Part shown: one piece after another, positions 25,599 to 37,424 of the stretch
How positions within the stretch are numbered: the stretch's first letter is position 1
Layout of the letters: the number at the start of each line of letters is the position of its first letter
Source of the DNA: Ichthyophthirius multifiliis
Lineage: Eukaryota; Ciliophora; Oligohymenophorea; Hymenostomatida
Reading direction: 5' to 3'
Length of the DNA stretch: 64,000 nt
Assembly: GCF_000220395.1 (NCBI RefSeq)
Contig: NW_004086072.1
Location: 1 to 64,000, forward strand
The notes under the pieces: generated by a model
Told to the model about the DNA's origin: nothing
Seen by the model: only the letters and a program-made list of their open reading frames with translations
Databases searched by the model: none
Program-made: the position numbers and the translations under genes

Positions 25599-25932
25599 AT
25601 ACTTTTTTTTGTAAAAATAATAAAAAAAATATCTTTATTTTTTTATAATAATAAAAATGTAAAATAATCTATTAAAGTTAAAATTTTTAGTAAATATATA
25701 ACAATGAAAAAAGATCTATAAATAATTAAATTACTTCAAATACAGAAATAATTATGACTGAATTATTAATTTTCTTTTTAGATGTTTTTGTATTTATTTA
25801 ATTCTATAAATTTTCCTTTATATTAAATTCTGAATTTTTAACTTTTAGATTTATAAAAAAAAATATTTCATTATTTTAATATTTTATAAAAATTAAAAAT
25901 AATCTTTTAAAAATTATCTTTTTCAATTTTAT
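25599..25932. other. Convergent spacer
   Basis: A/T-rich, between the stops of GPN2 (+) and the unresolved minus-strand gene. Confidence 0.5.
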
Positions 25933-27067
25933 TCAAAAACAATTTTTAGCTTCAAATAAACTTGATTATCTACCAATTTAAAAAACATTTTTAGTAAGTT
26001 AATTGATTAAATTAAACCTACTTCCTTAAAGAATCTTCTTCGCTTACAAAACAGTTATTAGGATGAATTTTTTGTTCTTTTTATTTAATAAAACAAAGGA
26101 TAAAATTAACAATTAAATTTTAAATTTATTGTTTAGACATTCGATATCTATTTATTTGAAAATACTAAGGGAATTTAAAATCAAAATAATTTATTGTAAT
26201 ATTACAATGTAAAAATATCACAACTATCTATTATGTACAAATTAGCAAACATTTAAAATATTTTAGACATACCAATAATTTTCGGAAGTAAAAGATTATA
26301 ATTCATAATATAAATATTTAATTAAAAATATTTTTAATAAGAATTTTAGTGTGTTTCTATATGATCTAAAAATTATTTTTCTTATTTATATAACATACTC
26401 TTCTTAATTTTTTTTTTAAACAATATTTAAATTATTAATCTTTTATTGGATTATATTTATTTTCTAACATCACATCGAAGGGCAATTCATAAAATTTTGT
26501 TTTTAGGACTACTTTTTTACGATTTATTTATGAATTTTCTTGTAATATAAATAACAATCATACAAATAAAATTTTTTACCAAAAATGTTTATTATATTTT
26601 CTTATTTAGAAAAATTATATTTATTTATTTTTATCTATCTGATTATAGTTAATTTTTTTTATTTTTTTAGTATTATCCTTAAACTATTTCTGAATTAGTT
26701 TATTTTGGTTCAATTAGTTCTGTTGAATCATCTTACAATACAAATAATATTATACTATTAATTTTATAATTCTATATTATTCTAAATTGTTTCCTATATA
26801 GTTTACTTGAATATTAACACAAATTTATTTACAGTTATTATTTTTTTTATTATATATAGCTATCTAGTTTCACAAAATCTGGCTAAATTTTTCTTTTAAG
26901 CTTTGTGTTTTTATTAAGTTGTTGCTAACTATTTCTAATTTAAAACATAATTTAAATTATATTTTATTCATTAAGGCAAATAATATAATTCTCTTATTTA
27001 AAGAGGATAATTCTTTGGGATTTTCTATATTTTTTAATTATAAATTTTATTATTAGTTATTTTGCAT
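25933..27067 (-). CDS. Unresolved multi-exon gene, no family recognised
   Basis: An ATG at 27067 opens MQNNQQQNLQLKNIENPKEL and a hydrophobic-rich exon (RIILFALMNKIQFKLCFKL). After a GTGAAA..CAAG intron comes an exon with QDDSTELIEPKQTNSEIVQG. Further coding-quality blocks follow (YELPFDVMLENKYNPIKDQQ; NLLLPKIIGMSKIFQMFANL) in frames that need more small introns. The end is best read as EEDSLR joined across a 52-nt GTAGG..GTAG intron to KQSSLFEAKNCF and TGA at 25933-25935. A/T-biased third positions support coding throughout, but I could not fix every exon. No family or motif is recognised. Confidence 0.4.
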
Positions 27068-27614
27068 TATTATATTATTGTTTTTATAATTATATTTTTA
27101 CTTTTTATTTTTTTTAATTTTAAAAAATATTAATTTTAAAAACTTAATATTAGTAAACTTTGGAAGATTTCAATATAAATTTTTAAGCTTAATTTTAGTG
27201 ATTATATATGCAATAAAATTTTCATTAATTAATATTCACTCCATTATTTTTATATATTTGATTTTTCTGTAATTTTTTTAAAAAAACTTAATAATAAAAA
27301 AAGCAAAAAAAAAAATATATATATAGCAGCTTTTTTTATTTTGATTAATTTTTCTAAAAAAAAATATGGATAAATGATATATAAGTTAGGAAAATTTTTA
27401 TTTAAAATGATTATAATTTTAATATAAATTAAAAAATATAATAGTGATAAGCTAACATTTTATATAAAAATTAATCAATTATTTACATAAAAAATATTTA
27501 AATATTTTATATATAATAAAAGTATTATTCAGCATATTCTAAAGAAAGGAGAAAAATATAACTCAAAATAATAAATTAGATAAGAAAATTTAAATAATAA
27601 ATATTAAAATATAA
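27068..27614. other. Divergent spacer
   Basis: A/T-rich region between two genes transcribed away from each other, so it should hold both promoters. No element identified. Confidence 0.4.
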
Positions 27615-28655
27615 ATGAAGAATTATAAAGTTGCTTTAAAGGAGCCAGATGAACCTCCAGACGATGAATTAATATTTAAAGGAGTTTATTTTAATCCTCA
27701 CGGTCCTCCATAAGAATTTATAGATTTAAAATAACAAAATAAAAGTGATAAGTAAAAAAAGCTAACAGATATGTATAAGAAGCTAATATAAAAATAAGAG
27801 TAATTTTTGTTATAAAATCAAAACAAAGAATCAACAATAAAAAAAGTGAATGAAGAATAAAATAATAAAAAAGATTAAAATTGTTAATAGAATAATTATT
27901 AATAAAAATAATATAATAGATATTAATAATAGAACAAAAATAAATAAATAGGATTAATTTAAAATAATAATGATAATACTTAAAATTCTAGTAATTCTGT
28001 ATTAAATCCAAATCTAAAAAAAAATCTTAAAGAATATGAAATTGAAAGAAATACAAATTTTAATAAAATAAATAAAAATAAGTAAGAGATTAATAATTTT
28101 AGCAATATAGAATAATATTCCTAAAAACAACCGAAACAAGAATATTAATAGAAAAACTCTTAAAATTAAAGAAAATACAAAAAACAATTTAATTCTTAAA
28201 ATTTAAATTAGCATATAGTGCAAAAAAAAATCTAATATTAAGATAAAACATTAATTACAACGCAAATAAATTTTTAAAATGAACTTTTAGAAGATGATAT
28301 AGAAGAGATAGACATTCCAATTATTTCTTAAAATTAAATTGAATAAAAATAAACTATCAACTAAAATGCATATTATGATTTTTAAAATATAAAATAAAAT
28401 ATTTAATATAATAAAGTCTTTGCAAAAATATTAAGCATAAACTAATATCCAATATAAAATATAAGTTTATAGATACTTTAAATTGAAAATTGTTGTTAAG
28501 AAATTTGTAATTTGAATTTAAAATAATATAACACATATGGAATATTTTAAGATAAAAATTAATTTTTATAAGAAAACCAACTAAAATATTTATTTTTTAA
28601 TTAATTTGATTTACAAAATAATAATTTGATTTTATATATTTAAGAATTTTAATGA
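27615..28655 (+). CDS. Gln/Asn-rich hypothetical protein
   Basis: An intronless reading frame of 346 residues, ATG to TGA. The first 40 residues look folded and conserved (VALKEPDEPPDDELIFKGVY then FNPHGPPQEFIDL). The rest is dominated by Gln, Asn and Lys, with most Gln encoded by TAA. There are short acidic patches (NELLEDDIEEIDIPIIS) and a cysteine-bearing segment near residue 300 (IENCCQEICNLNLK). No signal peptide or membrane span. The N-terminal proline-rich acidic block could be a binding motif for a partner, but I know no matching family. Confidence 0.65.
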
Positions 28656-28789
28656 GTCAAATATATATAAAATTAATAATACCATAAACATAAAATTAAA
28701 AATAAGATAAAAGCTAATTAATAATATTTTAAATATAAATAATTGAATTATTTTTATATATTTAAATATTAAATGTTAATAATTTTTCA

Positions 28790-29173
28790 TCATTAATTAA
28801 TTTAATTTAAATCAATTTTTTCTTTTTATTTTTTTTATTAACTTAATATATTAACATGATAAATTTATTTTTGAAAATATTTTTAAAGGCAACTATTATA
28901 ACAAGATTTTTTAAAAAAATAGATTTTACTTTTTTTATCCTAAACATAGTATTAAGGTTTTTGCTAAATGCAATAATCACACCAATCAAAGTTAATTATA
29001 TTATTAATTTGTTATTCTAAACGATGAATTTATTTTATTAAACTCTACTTTTTTTCTTTGTAGAGGTTTTAATTGTATTGTGGTGATAATTAATTTTGTA
29101 ATTTTAATATTAATGCATCTTAATCCTTGATTTTTAAATTTAAATTATCAATTTCTTTCTGTTAATCTTTCAC
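28790..29173 (-). CDS. C-terminal part of a coiled-coil gene (5' part uncertain)
   Basis: On the minus strand an open frame of 128 codons ends in TGA at 28790-28792. It begins, within what is probably an exon, with QKEIDNLNLKIKDQDALILK and QNQLSP, a leucine-heptad coiled coil. It continues IKQIHRLEQQINNIINFDW, CDYCIQQ, and a basic Gln/Lys-rich tail. There is no ATG in this exon. The upstream exons appear to lie in the duplicated contig ends that follow. In the second copy, minus-strand frames inside the 431-bp segment (ATG at 30406; SELNKLEIRKQIIEKK; EQQIIEKLISEIPQQLK) have the same coiled-coil character and may be its N-terminal exons. Gene structure is therefore confounded by the assembly join. 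Confidence 0.5.
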
Positions 29174-29772
29174 AATTTATTATTTATTTATATTAACTTT
29201 AATTTTATTTAAAAATAAATAAATAAATTAAAATAATAGGCATTAATAAATTATATTTAACATAGATTTAATATTATATTATAGTGAAAAAAACAAATTA
29301 GTTTTTAGAAAATTATTAAAATAGCCAATCTAAAAATTATAATATTGCTTATTCAAATTCATTAGCTTTTTATATTTAAAATGCATTTTCTTACATTTTT
29401 TTTATTATTATAATATATATTATTTTAAAAAAAAATTAAAACAAAAGAAAAAAAAAGAAAAAAAAAGAAAAAAAATAAATAAATGATAAAATAAAATAAT
29501 ATAGCACATCTCTAACAATAATGCCAATAATAATAAAATCATTAATAAATTTTTATACAATAAATGAAATATTAAAAGTAGAATTACAAACAAAAACAAA
29601 ATTTTGTAAAAAAAGGGAAATTATTAATGAATTGTGATGGTAAATAAGATTTTAATTTTTTTAAAAATATATTTTTACATGTTTTAAAAAATAAAATAAA
29701 TATAATAAGGAATAAAATTTATTGTATATGATTACTATAAACTAATAAAGACTATTGGAAGTGGAGCTTATG
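29066..29772 (+). repeat. Contig-end copy A of a duplicated locus (431-bp segment absent)
   Basis: This 707-bp sequence reappears at 29794-30930. Outside the 431-bp segment the two copies agree base for base as far as I compared, and their lengths differ by exactly 430 bp. It ends directly at the N gap in the MAP-kinase reading frame (GGAGCTTATG). Best read as the end of one contig overlapping the start of the next. Confidence 0.9.
29627..29772 (+). pseudogene. Truncated copy of the MAP-kinase 5' end
   Basis: Same ATG, first intron and beginning of exon 2 (to IGSGAYG) as the full gene at 30785, cut by the N gap. It is an assembly duplicate, not a second gene. Confidence 0.85.
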
Positions 29773-29793
29773 NNNNNNNNNNNNNNNNNNNNN
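29773..29793. other. Assembly gap, 21 N
   Basis: Run of N between two overlapping contig ends. The true distance is negative: the flanks overlap by about 0.7 kb. Confidence 0.99.
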
Positions 29794-30930
29794 GTTTTAA
29801 TTGTATTGTGGTGATAATTAATTTTGTAATTTTAATATTAATGCATCTTAATCCTTGATTTTTAAATTTAAATTATCAATTTCTTTCTGTTAATCTTTCA
29901 CAATTTATTATTTATTTATATTAACTTTAATTTTATTTAAAAATAAATAAATAAATTAAAATAATAGGCATTAATAAATTATATTTAACATAGATTTAAT
30001 ATTATATATTATATACTTATATATAATTTTATACGTAGTTTTTCTTTTAATTGTTATGGAATTTCAGATATTAATTTTTCTATTATTTACTATTCTTAAT
30101 TCTAATAGTTTTATAATTGAAAATTAAAGATTTATACTTTATTATCGAAATATTGATTACAATAATAATTCATAATTAAAGATATTGATTATAGAAAAAA
30201 TAATAGAAATGTTTTTTAACTTATTTCATTTTGTAATACATAATATAGTAAAAATAAAAACAAAGCTAAATTAATAAATTTAAATAGCTACATTAAAAAT
30301 TAGCATATATCAATTTTCTTCTCAATTATTTACTTCCTTATTTCTAACTTATTAAGTTCTGATTTAATAGCTTTAGTCAAATAGGTTGATTATTTTTCTG
30401 AGCCATAGCTCAAATAAAAAACACAAATAAGTATACACATAGTGAAAAAAACAAATTAGTTTTTAGAAAATTATTAAAATAGCCAATCTAAAAATTATAA
30501 TATTGCTTATTCAAATTCATTAGCTTTTTATATTTAAAATGCATTTTCTTACATTTTTTTTATTATTATAATATATATTATTTTAAAAAAAAATTAAAAC
30601 AAAAGAAAAAAAAAGAAAAAAAAAGAAAAAAAATAAATAAATGATAAAATAAAATAATATAGCACATCTCTAACAATAATGCCAATAATAATAAAATCAT
30701 TAATAAATTTTTATACAATAAATGAAATATTAAAAGTAGAATTACAAACAAAAACAAAATTTTGTAAAAAAAGGGAAATTATTAATGAATTGTGATGGTA
30801 AATAAGATTTTAATTTTTTTAAAAATATATTTTTACATGTTTTAAAAAATAAAATAAATATAATAAGGAATAAAATTTATTGTATATGATTACTATAAAC
30901 TAATAAAGACTATTGGAAGTGGAGCTTATG
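29794..30930 (+). repeat. Contig-start copy B of the duplicated locus (431-bp segment present)
   Basis: Begins at the same base as copy A (gttttaattg) and ends where copy A ends. It carries the extra segment 30008-30438. After it the MAP-kinase gene continues uninterrupted. Confidence 0.9.
30008..30438. other. 431-bp presence/absence segment, candidate internal eliminated sequence
   Basis: In copy A the sequence passes from aatattatat through a single t to atagtgaaaa (29271-29290). In copy B those same flanks are separated by 431 bp. A perfect 9-bp inverted repeat lies four bases inside each end: TATACTTAT at 30012-30020 and ATAAGTATA at 30427-30435. TA-rich direct repeats surround both junctions. 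This is the geometry of a ciliate IES seen in retained and excised form. The segment is not junk in content: on the minus strand it holds protein-like frames of coiled-coil character belonging to the 28790-30406 gene. Excision would thus remove part of a gene. Alternatives are an ordinary indel allele, a germline-contaminant contig, or a misassembly. Confidence 0.6.
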
Positions 30931-32422
30931 GAGTAGTATGTAGTGCTATAGATTAAAGAACTGGATAAAAAGTAGCCATAAAAAAAGTAAAATATTAAAT
31001 TAAAAAAAAGAAAAATATAAAAAGATATTATTTAATATTATGAAAATGATTAAATTTTATTATTACATTGTTAATATTCTTTTAATTTTAAATAAAATTA
31101 TTATAAAAATATTAATTATAAATAAATTATTATAATAAAATATATTCTAATTATTTTAATAATTTAATTTATAACAAAAAAAAAGATTTAAGATACTTTT
31201 AAAGACCCTATAGATGCTAAAAGAGTATTAAGGGAAATTAAACTTTTGAGTAAAAACTATAATAATTAATTTATTTTATTTTATAAAAAGACTTTTTTAA
31301 ACACAAAAATATAATCCAAATTATTGATTTAGTAAGACCAGATTTTTGTACAGGTTATTAGGATATATATCTAATTTTAGAATTCATGGATACAGATTTA
31401 TAAAAAATAATATATTCAGCATAACAAATAACACAAAAAATGACAAAATATTTAATGTGGTAGCTTTTAAATGGCATATACTATATGCATTCAGCAAATG
31501 TAATACATAGAGATTTAAAACCAAATAATATTCTCTTATAAAAAAATTGTACTTTAAAAATTGCAGATTTAAATTTAGCTAGAAAATTTGAAAATATTGA
31601 ATATATAACAGAGTATAATATTTAAGTATACTCTTAAATCTCATTTAAGTATATATATATATAAAATTGTTTTTCCTATTTTTTTGTATTTTTAAAAATA
31701 AAAAATAAACAAATCTTCTTATTAAAAAGCTATGTTGTAACTAGATGGTATAGAGCACCTGAAATATTGATTTCTAATTAAAATTATACATAAGCTATAG
31801 ATATATGGTCTGCAGGTTGTATTTTTGCAGAAATAATGGGAAAATGCCCAATTTTTGAAGGTAAAATTTTTAATAATTTTTTTTAAAAAAATAAATGAAA
31901 AAAGGTAAAGATTTTTTGAATTAATTAGATAGAATTATAGCTATTTTAGGAACTCCAGATTTAACTAAACTTTCATATTAAGTTTAAGAATATTCTGCTA
32001 AGTATATAACGCAATTATAATTTAAAAAGCCTGAAAGTTTTTTCGAAATATTTAAAAATTAAGATCCTTTAGCAATAGATTTGTTATGTAAAATGTTAGT
32101 TTTTGATTTCTAAGATAGATGGACTGCTGAATAATGCTTATATCATGAATATTTTAGTGAATATGATAAATCTTAAATTATTAAATGTGAAGATGTATTT
32201 GATTGGAAATTCGATGAAATCTTACCTAAAGTTAATCTTATTGAAAAAGCTATTTATGATGAAGGATGTAAATTTCATCCTTTTGAAGAAGATGCAACTG
32301 AATAAGAATTTTAATAGTTTTTTTAATAATAATTAAAATAAGGTAAAAATGAATAAGATAATAGTTAAGAAAATAGATAGAAAATTATTAGTTTTGGAAT
32401 GGATATTGAAAATGAAAATTGA
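30785..32422 (+). CDS. MAP kinase (TDY activation loop, DLN in place of DFG)
   Basis: Exons 30785-30797, 30868-30986, 31186-31249, 31291-31612, 31730-31860 and 31905-32422 give 388 residues, with all phases closing. Kinase landmarks in order: [14 protein letters not shown] (Gly loop), VAIKK (catalytic Lys), [10 protein letters not shown] (alpha-C Glu), [28 protein letters not shown] (catalytic loop), then [27 protein letters not shown] (activation loop with TxY = TDY) and [13 protein letters not shown]. These are MAPK-specific (CMGC insert, WYRAPE). Two oddities: the metal-binding DFG is DLN, keeping Asp but losing Gly, and TxY is TDY rather than TEY or TGY. The tail after residue about 330 is acidic and Gln-rich. 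The first coding exon is only 13 nt, so the start is the least certain part. Confidence 0.9.
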
Positions 32423-32943
32423 ATTTTTAGAAATTTATTTAAAATAAAATAACTAAATAAAACTGATAAAAATAATATAAATATATATAAATTAATTTTT
32501 TTACTTTTTTTCCTCAATTTCTTATAAATGATTTTTTTTTTAATAAAAAAATAAGAAAAATTTTATTTTATTTAAAAGAATATAAAATATTTTAATTAAA
32601 TAAAAACTTCGAACTCTATAACGTAATAGTAAAAAATTATTAATATAAACTCAAATCGTGAAAAAAATGAATTAACAATAAAACTACTATTGTCTGAATA
32701 CCTGTTTTTATTTTCATATCATATCAAATATATACAATACGATAAATGATATTTTGAAAATTTATTTAATTAAAAATTTGATAGAATGATTATGTAATTA
32801 CGCAACTATCAATATGATACATTGGCTTAATATATGCGCGCGTGTATATTTAATTAATAAATATAATCTAATCGTATAAAAATTTATCACTTTTTAAAAC
32901 ATGATAGAATAATACAACATTAAGTAAATTGTTGTTTATAATA

Positions 32944-32961
32944 ATTTCTTAATTAAGAAAT
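32944..32961. repeat. 18-bp perfect palindrome ATTTCTTAATTAAGAAAT
   Basis: Self-complementary, with TTAA at the centre flanked by symmetric arms. Lies within the compositionally odd stretch downstream of the MAP kinase. Confidence 0.8.
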
Positions 32962-34599
32962 AATTAAATAAATATTTATTAGAAGTTAGAAATACCTTTT
33001 AATAAGTTGTTCAAAAAGGTAAGGAAGGCATAAAATTGTACTATTAAATCAGTTTATTCAATTCTTAATAAACTCCAAAAGGGAGAAAATTGAGAATAAA
33101 AAAGTTAGATTTGACAAGAAAAAAAAGTTCATTAGCCAAAAAGAAAAAGAAAATTAAAACATCATTCATTATTTTGATTGTTATTGAAAGAATCAAAATA
33201 GACTATTCTCAACTTTATATTTAAAATGATTTTATGTAATGGTGCATCTTTATGAAAAGATTCTTCTTACTCAATTTTAAAAATCAGAAACAATAAACTT
33301 GAAAAATAATCAAAATTATAATATGAAATTTGATGATGAGATAAAATTGGAAACATTTTTTTAAAAAAATGATAACCTAAAAATTTAACTTCGAAATACC
33401 TTTCTCCCCCAAAATATTTTAAGAAAATTAATTTCTAGTAATCTGTAAGCTATTCGCAAAAAAATTATTTGCATATCTTAAAAAAAAACAATAAGAATCT
33501 TTAATAAAAGAAGATATAAAAAAATACATATAAAAATGAAAAACATAGAAAAGAAAATTTAAATAACTATGATAAAAAATACTTAAAAAATTATTCAAAA
33601 TATAATGAATTTTAGAAAAATAGATTCTTATATCTATTATTCAAAAAAAGTGGAGACAAATTTATTATTAAAGTTTATTTTGTATATCAATCATCATATA
33701 TTTGTGTCAGTATTGAAAAGTATTTTTATTTCAAAAAAAAAATTCTTTCAATTTGTTTGCTGTAAAATCTGCAAAATATCCATTTATTTGTATACATATT
33801 TATAAAAAAATAAAAATTAATATTAAAATTTAATTTTCAAAAATCTTAAAGAAAACAAGCTTTTATATTTTAATTTATAAATAATTACACATATATTTTA
33901 TTATTTAAATAATAATATAAATATATACATATTTTAAATATATTTATTTATTAAGAATTATTTATATTTTATTAGATATTTTTTTTTCAAAAAATTACTT
34001 CTAAAGTTTTAATTTAGTAACAATCATAATCTGTATCTAATATTTAAATAATAGCAAAATATAATTTAACTTAATCTATTGTAGAGTTTTCTCACGTTTT
34101 TTTTGAATAAATTTATTAGATAAAGATAGATAATTTTCACTAAATATTTCTTATATATTTTTATTATATATTAAATATAAAAAAAATATTTATATTATTT
34201 TATATAAATTATTTATTTAATTTTATTTAAATAATTTCGTATAAATAATGATAATTAGGGTATTTGTGTAAAAAAAAACATTTTATTTAATATTTATCAT
34301 AATAAAAAAGATTTAAAATATAATCTTAAATAATAATAAAAAGAATACAATTAATACAGCATAAATAAATAATTTTAAAGAGATTTATGTAATTAATTTT
34401 ATTATCAATTTTATAGTTATATGAAACAAATTTTAAAAAAAAATATTACTACTATAACAAACTAATTGTATCTAAAAATAAATAAACTTAAATTGAATTT
34501 GATAATAGTTAAAATCATTGTGAAAAAAATAACTTAAATAATATATACATATTAAAATGGAAAATAAAAAATTAAAGAAAAAATACCTTTATGTATTTA

Positions 34600-34605
<6 letters not shown>

Positions 34606-34651
<46 letters not shown>

Positions 34652-34677
34652 GTATGTATGTATGCATGTTAGTATGT
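34606..34677. repeat. (TA)n followed by (TATG)n microsatellite
   Basis: About 42 bp of TA dinucleotides, then TATG repeats broken by one TGCATGTTAG unit. Confidence 0.9.
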
Positions 34678-35611
34678 ATAAATATGATTGATATGTATAT
34701 TATTTAAGTTTGCTTGAAATTATAAATATACATTTATAATACTTTATTTCTATATATTGATGCTTAGGTAGTCTATAAAAATTTATATTTATGATATTGT
34801 AATTAAGGAATAAAGGAGATATATTAAGTTGATATCGATAAAAAAGATATTCAAAATATATATTAAAAATATAATATTTAATAATTATAATTATAATTAT
34901 ATTTATATATTAAAAATAAAAATTATATAATTAAATTTTTAATATATATTTTTAACATATTCATTTTATATTATATATATTTCTAAAATTATTTTATGTT
35001 TAAATTAATTATATTAAAATTATGTAAAGAACTTATGATTATGATTTTCAAAAGTAAAATTAACATTTAATATAATTTTTTTATATAAAATTTTATGGCT
35101 TATAAATTATTATTATTTTTTGTTCTAATTATACTGCTTTTATTTTTTTATTATAAAAATCAATAAAAAATTATATAAAATATATAAAAATTAAAAACAA
35201 AATTTAGATAGGTTATTATTAGTAAATAATTCTATTATTTAATATTATTATTTTAATATAATAATTATTTAATAAAATATTAATGAATCTATGAAATATA
35301 TTAAAATAATATTTAATTAATAAATCATTTAAATTTATTTTAATATAATCATATAAATGCAAATTTTTAGAAAAATTATTGATATTCTAATATTTCTAAA
35401 AATAGTTATTAAATTTATTTAAATTGTTTATAATAAATAAATATTTTTTTTTATATTTATTTAAGAATTGATATTTTACTTATATATATAGTATAAAAAT
35501 TTTAAATTATAATTTAAATAAATTATTCATTTTGTAAATATTTTATAATAAATATTTATATAAATTAATGTAATTTTAAAGTATCTTTATATTTTTTTAA
35601 AAAAATAGGTT

Positions 35612-36028
35612 TCATTAATTTATTATTTCTTCTTTTAATGAATTTATTAAAATTTTAATGCCATTATCTATATCTTCATTATCTGTTTATCTGTCATTAT
35701 CTGAATAAGAATGTACTATTTGTTTTTAGAATTTTTGAGGAATTTGTAATTATTCTTCATCAAAGCAATATATACGATATGTTTTTTTTCTTTAAATATT
35801 TTAAAATCTTAAAATCTTAGAGTATTAATTATGAGATTGAATTTATTTAAGTTTTTTGGGATAAGAATTATTCACAAATTAAGAAAAGTTAGAAGCAGTA
35901 GACTCGTTATCACAAAAATCATTATCAAAATCGTTAAATTAACTATCATATTCTTCTTTTTGTTATTTTTTTATAGTTTTTTATTTTTTAACAAGCATTG
36001 TTTATAGAGATTATCTTTTTTTAGCCAT
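35612..36028 (-). CDS. Small basic/acidic hypothetical protein
   Basis: A single exon of 138 residues, MAKKRQSLQTMLVKKQK at the start and TGA at 35612-35614. A basic N-terminus is followed by an acidic stretch (EEYDSQFNDFDNDFCDNES), a middle basic part (NIQRKKTYRIYCFDEEQL) and a second acidic stretch (SYSDNDRQTDNEDIDNG), then a short helix. The alternation of charged patches and lack of membrane segments suggest a nuclear or RNA-associated protein. That is only a guess; no family is recognised. Confidence 0.6.
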
Positions 36029-36839
36029 TTTATCTTTTTTTTTATGAATTTTGTATTAAATTAATTCTTTTTATAATTTATAATTAAAATTATATGAAAA
36101 TATATTGCATATATATTTAATAGTCTTTTTATAATTTTATAAATATATATATTTGTATGTATAAGTTATTGCTATTTTTTTAATAATATTTTTATAAAGA
36201 AAAGAAAATTATAAAATTAACAGTTTATTAAAGACAGTATGTGTTTCTATATTAAATATGTTATTTCTTTCATATTTAAATTTTTCTTTTTTAGATTGAA
36301 ATAGAAAAATAATTAATTAAAATATATTTAAAAATATAAATGTAAAAAAAAAAAAATTTATAAAATAAAACTTAATAATATATATATATATATATATTTT
36401 ATAAATATATATGGATATATATATATATATATATTTATATGTATATATATATATATTTTATAATATTTTTTTTAATATTATATAATATAATATATTTTAA
36501 ATTAAAAAACCATATTTATGTAATTTTTGTTTTGATATGAATAATTTATTTTTTATCCATTTTAAAATTATTAAAATTATAAATTTTAGAAAATAATTAT
36601 CTTTTAGTTGATTATTTTTATTAATAAATGTAATGATTATAATATAAAATAATACCATTTTTATATATATTTAATTAAATAATAATTTGATTTCCTAAAT
36701 AAAAAAATTATCCTATGTATATAAAAATTATGGTATAAATTAAATATTAATTAATTTTATATATAAATAAAATGAATTTCCTATATTAAATCTATAAAAA
36801 AATTAATAAAATATAAAATACTTTTATATCAAATAATAA
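36029..36839. other. AT-rich spacer with TA microsatellite
   Basis: No gene found. Contains the interrupted TA tract at 36377-36458. Confidence 0.5.
36377..36458. repeat. Interrupted (TA)n tract
   Basis: Several TA runs separated by TTTTATAAA, GGA and TTTATATG. Confidence 0.85.
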
Positions 36840-37424
36840 TCAATTCTTTAGTGGTTAGCCTTGAGCAAGATTATGTAAATAACCGTATTCTTATTAATAT
36901 AATTTAATAGATTCTTCAATAACTTTAAAAGCAACTTCCTTCCCTTCACATTATTATACTTTGACATCTTTTTTTTCTAATTTTTTATAATCTTCGAAAA
37001 ATCTTTCAATTTGTTTAGTTAAATATTAAGGTAAGTCATGAATATCATTATAATGATTTACAGAGCTATCATTAGCAGCTACAGCAATTATTTTATCATC
37101 AATTTAACCACCATCAATCATATGCATTACTCCAATTACTTTAGCATCTACTAAACATAAAGGTTCTACATCAATACTACATATAACTAATATATCCAAA
37201 GGATCTTTATCATCACAATATGTTTAAGGAATAAATCCGTAGTTTGCAGGATAATGTACTGCTGAGAATAGTACTCTGTCTAATTTCAACATCCCTGATT
37301 CTTTATCTAATTCATATTTGGCTTTAGATCCTTTTGAGATTTCAATAACAGCTGTTACTGTGTGAGGAACTTCAGTTCCATATGATACATAATGCCAAGG
37401 ATTTTTAGAATATTTATGAATCAT
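36840..37424 (-). CDS. Soluble inorganic pyrophosphatase (family I)
   Basis: An intronless gene of 194 residues starting [16 protein letters not shown]. Family I active-site features are clear: [19 protein letters not shown] (substrate-binding Lys), [19 protein letters not shown], and the signature [10 protein letters not shown], whose three Asp bind Mg2+. Also [20 protein letters not shown], and near the end [20 protein letters not shown]. It hydrolyses pyrophosphate made in biosynthetic reactions. The length (about 190) and sequence resemble the short bacterial/plant-type enzymes rather than the 280-residue animal/fungal type. No transit peptide is evident, so it is probably cytosolic. Three residues (PLK) extend past a Gly-Gln where related enzymes end. 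Confidence 0.95.

Larger units (their letters stand above)
32423..35611. other. 3.2 kb without a recognised gene
   Basis: The part from about 32580 to 33830 differs from other deserts. It has more G/C (including a lone GCGCGCG at about 32837), a palindrome, many TGA triplets in all frames, and frames that use CAA rather than TAA for Gln. No transposase or other family could be read from it. The remainder is A/T-rich with microsatellites. Confidence 0.45.
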
